Shown piece after piece: positions 8,022 to 15,721 of a stretch of 64,000 nt of DNA; positions within the stretch are counted from its first letter, which is position 1, and each line of letters opens with the position of its first letter. The translations under genes were made by a program, and so were the position numbers. The notes under the pieces are model-generated. The model made no database searches. It was not told the DNA's origin and saw nothing but the letters and a program-made list of their open reading frames with translations. This stretch comes from Yoonia maricola (GTDB lineage Bacteria > Pseudomonadota > Alphaproteobacteria > Rhodobacterales > Rhodobacteraceae), in assembly GCF_002797915.1 (NCBI RefSeq), contig NZ_PGTY01000005.1:93607-157606 (forward strand), written 5' to 3'.

Positions 8022-10175
8022 TCAGAACGACACAGTGTAGTCCAGCGATATCCTGCGGCCTTCTTCGGCGACGATAATATCTGGGTTCTCGCGCACGCTG
8101 CTGGCGGTCGGGTTGAACTGATATGTATCAAACAGGTTGGTCACCCCAAGCGTCACCCGCCCGGCACCCAATGGATATGATCCGCTGGCGTTAATAGTTG
8201 TTGTGTCGTCAAGCTCTGGATAGTCGGATTTGTCGCGACCGCTGGCATAGACAGCCTCACCCGACAGGATCAGCCCGTTGTCAAAGTTTTTGGTGGTATA
8301 GAGCCTTGCTGTATAGGTTGACGGGATGCGGCTGTTTGGTAGCCAGCTGTCGATGCTGCCGTCCTGATCATCATCATATTCTCCCTCGACAAAGGCGATG
8401 TTCGTGCCAAGGCTCCAGTCCTCGCGAATTTTATAGTCTGCGGTCGCCTCGGCACCCCATATGCGTTCTTTCTGCTGGGTGATGGTGTTGGTGGAACTGT
8501 CAAAGACCGTGCCTTCGTCCGATGTGGAATAATATGCAGATACATCGACCCGCCAGGCCGCATTGTTGTAACGTGTGCCCAACTGCCATGTGTTCACGAT
8601 TTGCGCGTCAGGGCCGATATCGGCGTATGAGACGGTTTGGCCAGCCAGAAACGGGTTTTCGGCCGCGGCACGCCGTGTGAAAGCACCGACATCGGGAATG
8701 GAAAAGCCTTGGCTGAAACCACCATAAAGATCCACCGTCGGTGTGGCGTGGAATACCGCACCGATATTACCGACAACCGCATCATATTCGAAGTCTCCAC
8801 CGATGACGTCAACCGCAGGTAACGCCACGGCGGTGGTCCCGGACAGGAACACTGAATCCGGCCGTGTAAAATCCGACACTGACAACCAGAAACGTTCCGC
8901 ACGCAGGCCGGTGCTGATTTCCCATCGTTCACCGAGCGGCACATCAAGCTGGGCAAAGGCGGCCAGACTGTCCTGTACCATTGGGGCGATGACATCGGTG
9001 CCGTCCAGAAGCTGCTGCTCAACCTCGTCGCGCCCGATATCAAGACCCCAGGTCAGTGTCGCTTCTGCACCGATCCAGTCCGCGGGGCTGCGCACGGTCG
9101 CGTCCAGCCCATAGGTCGTGGTGAACAGTTCTGATTGCGAGTCCGGGTCCTGCTCGGTGCTGCCTGCTCCGTCGGCGTAGTACTGACTGTTGACGACACT
9201 GGGTTCTGTAAAGGCCGAGCGGCGTTCGATATCTGTTGCGAAAGCCGAGACTTCCAACTCTCCCAAGGCGAATTCGGCATTGCGATAGGTCAGTTTGGCG
9301 GTGCGTCCTTCGTCCGACACCGGCTCACCCGTATAGGGGTTCTCACCGACGCTGACAGGCGAGGTGTCATAATCGCTAAAGAAATCAATGTCCTGCTCGA
9401 ACGCATAGGCATCAAGGCGGAACTCAAATTCATGCGCACCACGGGTCCAATCAGCGGCAAAGCCAATGGCACTCCGGGTTGAATCCTGATCATCACCCTG
9501 TCCCAGCAAAGGATCTGCCGGAATGCGGTCACCTGAACCATCAAAGGACAGCCCGTTGTATTCATTGGACAGCTCAATGCGCAGTCCAAGCTCCCCGACG
9601 CGCCTTTCATGCGAAAACGAACCACCATAGCTGAATGTGTCGCTATCGGCCTCTTGGAATGACAGGTTCGTGCTGACGGTTGTTTGTGTGGTATCAGTGT
9701 CAGCCTTATTTGTGACGATGTTGATAATGCCACCTGTCGCCCCGTTACCGTAGCGCGCGGTAGAGCCTTTGACGACTTCAATCCGCGCGATCGAGGCAGG
9801 ATCAATCATCGCAAGTTCCCGGTCAAAGCCGCGCAGTTCGGACGTGCGGGCGATGCCGTCAATCAATATCTGTGTCGTACGTCCGCGCAATGTCTGGCTT
9901 GCGCCCCCGATTGTGCCGTTTGCGGGGGCAAGGCCTGGGACAAGGTCAGATATGATTGTTGGCAGGGTCTTGCCACTTTGTGCCTGAGCTTCGATTTGCT
10001 CTGCCTCAATCACCTGCACAGTACCGGGGATCGCGCTTTCGGTGGCACCGGTGCGCAAGGCTTCGATGACGATTTCGCCCAAGGCGAAAGGCTCTTCCGC
10101 CTCCTGCGCGGCAAGAGGTCCAGCGACGCACAAAGCGCCGGGAGCGATACCAAGAAGAAGACGCGCAAAAGTCAT
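8022..10175 (-). CDS. TonB-dependent siderophore receptor
   Basis: A 717-residue outer-membrane receptor. The signal peptide (about 1-23, ending PLAAQ) is followed by a plug domain (about 35-150, with LPTIISDLVPGLAPANG, LRGRTTQILIDGI and the VEVVKG/STARYGNGATGGIINI motif) and a 22-strand barrel ending in aromatic TVSF. The start at 10175 overlaps the upstream permease stop as ATGA; longer in-frame starts would delete the signal peptide. With an RhtX-like permease it resembles the rhizobactin receptor RhtA of Sinorhizobium. The siderophore itself cannot be identified. Confidence 0.88.
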   Translation of the reverse strand: MTFARLLLGIAPGALCVAGPLAAQEAEEPFALGEIVIEALRTGATESAIPGTVQVIEAEQIEAQAQSGKTLPTIISDLVPGLAPANGTIGGASQTLRGRTTQILIDGIARTSELRGFDRELAMIDPASIARIEVVKGSTARYGNGATGGIINIVTNKADTDTTQTTVSTNLSFQEADSDTFSYGGSFSHERRVGELGLRIELSNEYNGLSFDGSGDRIPADPLLGQGDDQDSTRSAIGFAADWTRGAHEFEFRLDAYAFEQDIDFFSDYDTSPVSVGENPYTGEPVSDEGRTAKLTYRNAEFALGELEVSAFATDIERRSAFTEPSVVNSQYYADGAGSTEQDPDSQSELFTTTYGLDATVRSPADWIGAEATLTWGLDIGRDEVEQQLLDGTDVIAPMVQDSLAAFAQLDVPLGERWEISTGLRAERFWLSVSDFTRPDSVFLSGTTAVALPAVDVIGGDFEYDAVVGNIGAVFHATPTVDLYGGFSQGFSIPDVGAFTRRAAAENPFLAGQTVSYADIGPDAQIVNTWQLGTRYNNAAWRVDVSAYYSTSDEGTVFDSSTNTITQQKERIWGAEATADYKIREDWSLGTNIAFVEGEYDDDQDGSIDSWLPNSRIPSTYTARLYTTKNFDNGLILSGEAVYASGRDKSDYPELDDTTTINASGSYPLGAGRVTLGVTNLFDTYQFNPTASSVRENPDIIVAEEGRRISLDYTVSF

Positions 10176-11404
10176 AACAGTGTCCTTGAAGCAGAGAGTT
10201 CGGGAAGGTGCCGCACTTGTGGTGGCAGCAATAGAAGGGCAATCCAACCGGTCAGCCCGGATAGGATCGTGGCGGTCAAAAAGACAGGGCCATAGCCCAG
10301 AGCATGCGCCAACTGGCCCGCGACCATGCTGCCAATCATATACATCAGTAGTGTCGCACTTGTCAGAAGGGTGAAATCTGTACCGGCCTGTTTCAGCGAA
10401 GAAAATCGCATGAAAGCCGTGTAGAGGCCGGTGATTTCAATATAGCGCAGGAAGGTGTCACACACCGACAGCACCACGATGATCCACGGGTCCATACCGA
10501 CGGTGGCGGCAGCATAAAAGGTGGCAAAGACCAGCGTGCGACCGCAAATCAGAAAGATAAAGAAACCAATCAACCCCCACCGGCGGATCATCAGCGCCCC
10601 GGCGAAAGCGCCGCCCAGGCCGACCAGTGCGGCCGAACCACCAGAGATGGCACCGATCTGGGATAGGGTGAAACCCTGATCCACCAGAAATGGCTGTTCA
10701 AGCGCCTTTACCAGACCTTCGGGTAAGCGAAAAATCAAGGCAAACCCGATCATCGCCAAAGCGCCTTTGAATTGCAGAAAACGCCATAGGGCAGGTTTGC
10801 CAGCATCAGGGGGTAAGGGGCAGCGACCCTCTGCTTCAGGGTGCGCAAAGAACGGTGCCATCAGCGCAAAGGTGATCCCTGCGATAACCCAAAGGGTCGT
10901 CGTCCAGCCGATCAGATCGTAAAGAAATAACGTACCCGCCCCGCCGATCAAAACGCCAAAGGCCACCGCGGCACCTTGCAATGCATTGCCGCCCGGTTGC
11001 TGGTCAGGCGGCAGATGTTCGACCGCCCAGCCATCAGAGGCGATATCCTGCGTCGCCGATGACATGGCCATCATCATCAAAATGGGAAAGAATACGCCGG
11101 CATCCGCAACAGGGTTCAGCGTGGACAAGGCCAGAATACCGCTGATGGTCACCACAAAGCAAATGGCGACAACACCCTTACGGCCCAACCGCCCTCTGGC
11201 CAGCCTGTCGACCCATGGCGCCCAAAGTGCCTTGAGCACCCAAGGTGCCAGAAGGACGCCAAGGCTGCCTATGGTGTTCAGGCCGATCCCTTCGGATCGC
11301 AATATCGGGGGGAGTGCGGCGGCCACCAGATAAAGCGGCACAGCTTGTGCCAAATACAGCCCAAGAAGCGCGATAGATATTCTGGGTGACGGGAAAGCCA
11401 GCAT
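10172..11404 (-). CDS. rhtX: RhtX/FptX-family siderophore permease (MFS)
   Basis: A 410-residue major facilitator protein with about 12 hydrophobic helices. The N-terminal pattern (LYLAQAVPLYLVAAALPPILR, then WVLKALWAPWVDR) and the TQDIASDGWAVE motif are those of the AmpG-related RhtX/FptX permeases, single-subunit inner-membrane importers for rhizobactin 1021 or pyochelin. It is translationally coupled to the receptor gene (ATGA overlap). Together they carry a ferric siderophore across both membranes without an ABC system. The symbol is by family resemblance. Confidence 0.82.
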   Translation of the reverse strand: MLAFPSPRISIALLGLYLAQAVPLYLVAAALPPILRSEGIGLNTIGSLGVLLAPWVLKALWAPWVDRLARGRLGRKGVVAICFVVTISGILALSTLNPVADAGVFFPILMMMAMSSATQDIASDGWAVEHLPPDQQPGGNALQGAAVAFGVLIGGAGTLFLYDLIGWTTTLWVIAGITFALMAPFFAHPEAEGRCPLPPDAGKPALWRFLQFKGALAMIGFALIFRLPEGLVKALEQPFLVDQGFTLSQIGAISGGSAALVGLGGAFAGALMIRRWGLIGFFIFLICGRTLVFATFYAAATVGMDPWIIVVLSVCDTFLRYIEITGLYTAFMRFSSLKQAGTDFTLLTSATLLMYMIGSMVAGQLAHALGYGPVFLTATILSGLTGWIALLLLPPQVRHLPELSASRTLL

Positions 11405-11587
11405 GAAACTTCATCAATGTGAGGGATGTTTGTGCTGGCTTGCGGCTGACGCGTCCATAAATCGCAAGGTTATAGGTAAAGTCAACTGTTTTTGTCGGAT
11501 TTGCCTTGACCGGCGGAGTGGCGTTGGACATGAAGTGGTGAAAGGGTGTTAGCCAAGCCGCCAGACCCGCCGGAAAGAAGGTGTGGC

Positions 11588-12565
11588 ATGGCAACAAATA
11601 CCGGACATATTTTCGATGGATCGGGCCGTGTTCTGGCGGTATTGCGCGCAGAAGCAGCGGCGCATGATCTGCCACTGACCATATTGTCGGACGGGATCGA
11701 GGTCACAACAACCTATGGCAGCATTTCGGCACGTCAGGACGGCAAGACCGTTCATTTGTCGCTCACGTCCGCGCGCCCTGGTGATCTGACCGTGTTGCGG
11801 GACGCGATCCACCAGCATCTTGACGCCGATGTGCATGTGGAATGGCGCAACCTGCCGCATGGGATGCCAGAAAATTTGCATATCCTGCAAGTCCACAGCG
11901 TCACGCAGATATCACCGGCGTTTCTGCGTCTGCGCCTTGTTGGTGATGTCGCACCACTGATTGCAGGTGGATTTCACATCCGTCTTATCAGCCCGGCCAG
12001 AGGTATGCAGCGCTGGCCGCAGATCGGTACGGATGGTCACACAATATGGCCCGATGACATGCCGCTGCCGCATCGTCCAGTCTATACCATCGCGGCCTCG
12101 GCTGATGATACCGTGATGATCGATGTCTTCCGCCACGCGACAGGCCGGACCCTGCGTTGGATTGCGGCGCTGCAACCCGGAGACGAGGTTGGTGTGATGG
12201 GACCGGGCGGCAGCGGCATGCCAAAAACAAAGCATCTGTCGCTTTGGGGGGATGAGACAGCACTCCCGGCGATCCTTCGGATCATACGGGATGCCCCAGC
12301 GGATATGCATGGGGCCGCAACAATTTTGGTACCATCGAATGCTGATATCCGCACGGTCGAAAATGCGCAGTTCCGGGTCAAATGGCTGCTACGCGATGAT
12401 CAGGATCACTTAATTCGGGCGTTAAAGTCTGGCTATCAGGACGCCCTGGATACCTTTCTTTGGTGCGCCGCTGACGGGGCACAAGTACAAGCTGCGCGCA
12501 TCTTTGCCGATCAGCTAAACATACCAAAAGACAGGCGGCATATCGCGGCGTATTGGCAGTTGTGA
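11588..12565 (+). CDS. DUF2218-SIP siderophore reductase fusion
   Basis: A 325-residue protein. Residues 1-90 resemble the small DUF2218 domain (a GRVLAVLRAEAAAHDLP helix, then strands and DLTVLRDAIHQHLD). Residues about 100-325 are a siderophore-interacting flavoreductase: an FAD domain with RPVYTIAA and a C-terminal SIP domain with LWGDETALPAILRII and FLWCAADGAQVQAARIF. SIPs reduce and release iron in the cytoplasm. ATG 11588 is chosen because GAAAGAAGG lies six bases upstream; a GTG at 11546 lacks a ribosome site. It diverges from the receptor/permease pair. Confidence 0.85.
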   Translation: MATNTGHIFDGSGRVLAVLRAEAAAHDLPLTILSDGIEVTTTYGSISARQDGKTVHLSLTSARPGDLTVLRDAIHQHLDADVHVEWRNLPHGMPENLHILQVHSVTQISPAFLRLRLVGDVAPLIAGGFHIRLISPARGMQRWPQIGTDGHTIWPDDMPLPHRPVYTIAASADDTVMIDVFRHATGRTLRWIAALQPGDEVGVMGPGGSGMPKTKHLSLWGDETALPAILRIIRDAPADMHGAATILVPSNADIRTVENAQFRVKWLLRDDQDHLIRALKSGYQDALDTFLWCAADGAQVQAARIFADQLNIPKDRRHIAAYWQL

Positions 12566-12719
12566 ATGGTCCGAACGACCCCACAGCGCAATCGGGAACA
12601 AAGTTCAGGCAGTACGATCCTGATCTTATCGCTATGTCTCTTCGTTCCTCCACTCCTCGATGGCTACGATGAGCACCGAAACTTTCTTAGAAAATAACCC
12701 TATTGGGGTTCACAAGCGC

Positions 12720-13631
12720 TCATGTCAGACACTCTGCTGGGTTGAGCGGGACAAGCGCACCACGTTGTGCCACGACCTTGCGTGATATCGCGCAAGCTTG
12801 GCCTATACCCTTCTCAAGCGGGCAACCGGCAGCATGTCCTGCGAACAGGCCGGCGTTAAAACTGTCACCCGCCGCCGTTGTATCGACAAGGTCGGCCAAA
12901 GGGGTGACCGGTACTTCGCCCATGTCAGGGCCTTCGGCATAGACAACAGCATCGGCCCCGTTTTTCACGACGACCGTGACCGCACCTGCGTCAAGATAAC
13001 GGTTGGCCGTGGCCTGCGGGCTGGCATCGTCGAACCAATCGGCCTCATCCTCGAACGAGGGCAGCACCAGATCGCTGACAGCCGCACCGCGCATGATTTC
13101 TTGCTTCATCTCATCTGCACCGCCCCAGAGTTTTGGACGCAGGTTAGGATCGAATGCAATGGATTTGCCCGCGCGGCGGGCATTGCTCAGCGCTGCAAGC
13201 AAAACCGCGCGTTTGTTTGACGGCAAGATCGCCAGCGTAATGCCGGAAAAATAGATCAGATCAGCGTCGTCCATCGCAGTGGCAAGCAAGCCGGGATCAT
13301 CCGCCAAGGACCGGGCCGCAGATTGGCCGCGCCAATAGGAAAAGCTCCGCTCCCCCTGATCCAAAGAGATCAGATAAAGGCCCACCGTCTTGTCCGGGAC
13401 GGTCTGCACGAAACGATCACTGATCCCGGCATCGCGCATAAACGCCCGCATCTGGTCAGAGATCGCGTCGTCGCCCACGCAGGTCAGGTAAGACACCACC
13501 ACCTGTGGCGCACAGCGGGCCAGATACCATGCCGTGTTAAAGGTATCGCCCGCAAAGCCTAACCGGAAATCCCCCACATTTTCTGTGGGGGCCAGTTCGG
13601 CCATACATTCGCCAATGGCTAGAACGCGCAT
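12720..13631 (-). CDS. kdgK: 2-keto-3-deoxygluconate kinase (PfkB family)
   Basis: A 303-residue ribokinase-fold sugar kinase. The N-terminal GECMAEL and GGDTFNTA-like (FAGDTFNTAWYLAR) sugar-binding segments, a lid with SYWRGQSAAR (arginine and tyrosine contacts typical of KDG kinase), and the C-terminal DTTAAGDSFNAGL anion-hole motif with the catalytic Asp are visible. It would phosphorylate KDG to KDPG using ATP, the last step before Eda aldolase, which is not in the window. It is last in the minus-strand uronate operon, 19 bp after the SDR gene. Confidence 0.9.
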   Translation of the reverse strand: MRVLAIGECMAELAPTENVGDFRLGFAGDTFNTAWYLARCAPQVVVSYLTCVGDDAISDQMRAFMRDAGISDRFVQTVPDKTVGLYLISLDQGERSFSYWRGQSAARSLADDPGLLATAMDDADLIYFSGITLAILPSNKRAVLLAALSNARRAGKSIAFDPNLRPKLWGGADEMKQEIMRGAAVSDLVLPSFEDEADWFDDASPQATANRYLDAGAVTVVVKNGADAVVYAEGPDMGEVPVTPLADLVDTTAAGDSFNAGLFAGHAAGCPLEKGIGQACAISRKVVAQRGALVPLNPAECLT

Positions 13632-13650
13632 CAGACTTGTCTCCGCTATC

Positions 13651-14394
13651 TTAGGAAAACAGCATGCCGCCGTTAATGTCGATGTTTGTCCCGGTCATGA
13701 ATGCGCTGTCATCACAGGCCAGAAACAGCACAAGATTGGCCGCATCATCCACATGGCCCTGACGCTTAACCGGTGCGTTCGCCTCAAACCCGCGACGGCC
13801 CGCATCAGGGGTGTGAATGTTGTGGAAATCAGTGTCGATCATACCGGGGCAAAGCGCGTTGACCCGGATATCAGGGCCCAGTTCCTTGGCCAACCCACGG
13901 GTCATTGTCATCACAGCGCCCTTGGATGTCGCATAGGCCACCGCACCGGGGCCACCGCCATCGCGTCCGGCTTGGCTGGCAAGGTTCACAATCGCACCAG
14001 ATTTCATATGCGGCAGGCAAGCTTTGGTCATCATGAAGGTGCTGGTCAGGTTCAGCGTCATCACATTGTTCCAATGCGCAAGGTCCATCTCGGCAATGGT
14101 TTTGCGCGCGATCAGACCGCCTGCATTATTGACAAGGATGTCCACGCCGCCAAAGGCATCAACCGTCGCACCCACCAGTTTGTCCACACCCTCTTGCGTG
14201 TTCAGATCAGCCTGCACCGCAATGGCCTTGCCGCCCGCGCGTTCAATCTCGGCCACGACAGCGTCTGCACCCTTGGAGCTTTCAAAATAGCTGATTGCAA
14301 CCTGCGCGCCCTCAGAGGCAAGCTTGCGGGCCGCAGCGGCCCCGATGTCGCGCCCGCCGCCCGTGATGATGGCTGTCTTTCCGTTGAGTTTCAT
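13651..14394 (-). CDS. SDR oxidoreductase, candidate DEH reductase
   Basis: A 247-residue classical short-chain dehydrogenase. The cofactor motif is TGGGRDIG (about 12-19), NNAGG follows at about 90, the catalytic tetrad includes Ser in NLASQAG and YATSK (about 155-159), and the chain ends in GGMLFS. A1-R of Sphingomonas sp. A1, which reduces 4-deoxy-L-erythro-5-hexoseulose uronate to KDG with NADPH, is the same SDR type and sits beside KDG kinase, so that role is the leading hypothesis. A sugar-uronate dehydrogenase is the alternative. Confidence 0.8.
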   Translation of the reverse strand: MKLNGKTAIITGGGRDIGAAAARKLASEGAQVAISYFESSKGADAVVAEIERAGGKAIAVQADLNTQEGVDKLVGATVDAFGGVDILVNNAGGLIARKTIAEMDLAHWNNVMTLNLTSTFMMTKACLPHMKSGAIVNLASQAGRDGGGPGAVAYATSKGAVMTMTRGLAKELGPDIRVNALCPGMIDTDFHNIHTPDAGRRGFEANAPVKRQGHVDDAANLVLFLACDDSAFMTGTNIDINGGMLFS

Positions 14395-14445
14395 AGATAT
14401 ATCTCTTTTCTTTTGATCGAGTGCTGCTGCACAGCCGTCGTGAGT

Positions 14446-15327
14446 TTATCGTTTTGCTTCCAAAAAATAGTCAAAGATTTCCGGTACATTACCCTCGCCC
14501 ATGCCTGCGGCAACAGCCGCGCGCAGATTATGTGACGTACCTTCGGCAATCTCGGCGCGCGTGCCCATATCTTCGACCATTTTCAGGAAATATCCCAGAT
14601 CCTTGTCCGCATTGTTGATCGAGAAACCCAGATCGCTGACCCCATCAACAGCGTAATTTTTGCAAAACCCCATGAAGGGCGAATTGGACGGACCGGCCGA
14701 CATGATGTCGTAAAGCTGCTGGCGGTCAACACCCGCACGGTCGGCGACGGCAAAGGCCTGACTCATCGCGCAAACGGTCGTCATGCCCATAAAGTTGTTG
14801 ATTAGCTTGGTGACGTGGCCTGCGCCAAGCGCGCCAAGATAGAAGACATTTTCGCCTTGCTCATCAAGCACCGGCTTGACCTTATCAAAGGTCGCCTTGT
14901 CGCCCGCAGCCATAATATTCAGCAGGCCGTCTTTGGCATGCGCTGGCGTCCGGCCCAATGGGGCATCAATCATGCCTGCCCCTTTGGCAGCCAGATCCGC
15001 GCCGATCTTGCGGGTGGATTCCGGGATGGAGGTGCCAAAATCGATCAGCACAGCACCTTCTTTGATCCCTGCCAGAAGACCGTCATCACCATAGACAAGG
15101 CTTTCCACAACATCAGACGTCGTCACGCAAAGCATGATGATGTCACAGGCCTGCGCCAGTTCCTTGGCGGATGCCGCCTCGCGCGCATTGCCGCGGTCCA
15201 GCACTGCCTTGACCGGCCCCTTGCTGCGGTTCATGACGACCATTTCATAGCCGCGGTTTTGCAGGTTCTCTACCATGTTACCGCCCATAAGGCCGAGACC
15301 GATAAACCCGATCACAGGATGTGTCAT
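14446..15327 (-). CDS. Beta-hydroxyacid dehydrogenase family (HIBADH/GarR-like) reductase
   Basis: A 293-residue enzyme. The Rossmann motif GFIGLGLMGGNM is at about 6-17, the substrate-binding DAPLGRTPAHAKDG stands in for the usual DAPVSGG segment, and the catalytic lysine is in GHVTKLINNF (about 170). The family includes tartronate-semialdehyde reductase, 3-hydroxyisobutyrate dehydrogenase, and the Vibrio DehR enzyme that reduces the alginate product DEH to KDG. In this operon a DehR-like role is plausible, giving a second DEH reductase candidate. GGAG lies eight bases before the ATG. Confidence 0.82.
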   Translation of the reverse strand: MTHPVIGFIGLGLMGGNMVENLQNRGYEMVVMNRSKGPVKAVLDRGNAREAASAKELAQACDIIMLCVTTSDVVESLVYGDDGLLAGIKEGAVLIDFGTSIPESTRKIGADLAAKGAGMIDAPLGRTPAHAKDGLLNIMAAGDKATFDKVKPVLDEQGENVFYLGALGAGHVTKLINNFMGMTTVCAMSQAFAVADRAGVDRQQLYDIMSAGPSNSPFMGFCKNYAVDGVSDLGFSINNADKDLGYFLKMVEDMGTRAEIAEGTSHNLRAAVAAGMGEGNVPEIFDYFLEAKR

Positions 15328-15366
15328 CTTGCGTACTCCGTTACGTTGTTCTTACTGTTCATTGGA

Positions 15367-15699
15367 TCAAAGGAAATCTTCGCGATGTGGCGTGAAGACA
15401 TCCAAAAGCATGCCGGCTTCAAGGCAGGTCGCGCCATGTTCGATATTGGGTTGTTTATAAAGGGAATCCCCCGCACCCACGATGTAGGTCTCATCGCCCA
15501 CCGTGAATTCAAACTTACCGGAAATCACATAGGTGATTTGCTCATGCGGATGATGGTGCAGGGGGGCAGTCGTACCCGCTTCAAAATGTACCTCAACGAC
15601 CATCAGGTTGTCGTTATAAGCGCCAATCTTACGGCTCAGCCCGCTGCTGACGCTCTCCAGCGTGTTCTCGCTTCCGGGGAATAGGTTCTTAACGGTCAT
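15367..15699 (-). CDS. kdgF: KdgF-like cupin, unsaturated uronate ring-opening
   Basis: A 110-residue single-domain cupin. Metal ligands are visible in HHHPHEQITYV (two or three His and one Glu) and in the later EHGATCLEAG His. KdgF converts 4,5-unsaturated monouronates from pectin or alginate into their linear ketone form. Length and motif order match KdgF. The ATG at 15699 is preferred since AGGG lies about nine bases upstream; the longer open frame has no family similarity. It is 22 bp after the PL15 lyase gene, an ideal position to process the lyase product. Confidence 0.87.
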   Translation of the reverse strand: MTVKNLFPGSENTLESVSSGLSRKIGAYNDNLMVVEVHFEAGTTAPLHHHPHEQITYVISGKFEFTVGDETYIVGAGDSLYKQPNIEHGATCLEAGMLLDVFTPHREDFL

Positions 15700-15721
15700 T
15701 ATCGCGTCCCTGCTTTCGTGT

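Noticed and set aside
11405..11587. Iron-regulator box between permease and SIP genes
   Set aside because: An ATGAA/TTCAT pair overlaps the permease start, but it fits no Fur, RirA or Irr consensus well enough.
13534..14535. Plus-strand frame of about 1 kb over the SDR gene
   Set aside because: Antisense to a gene with full SDR motifs and a ribosome site; no family resemblance.
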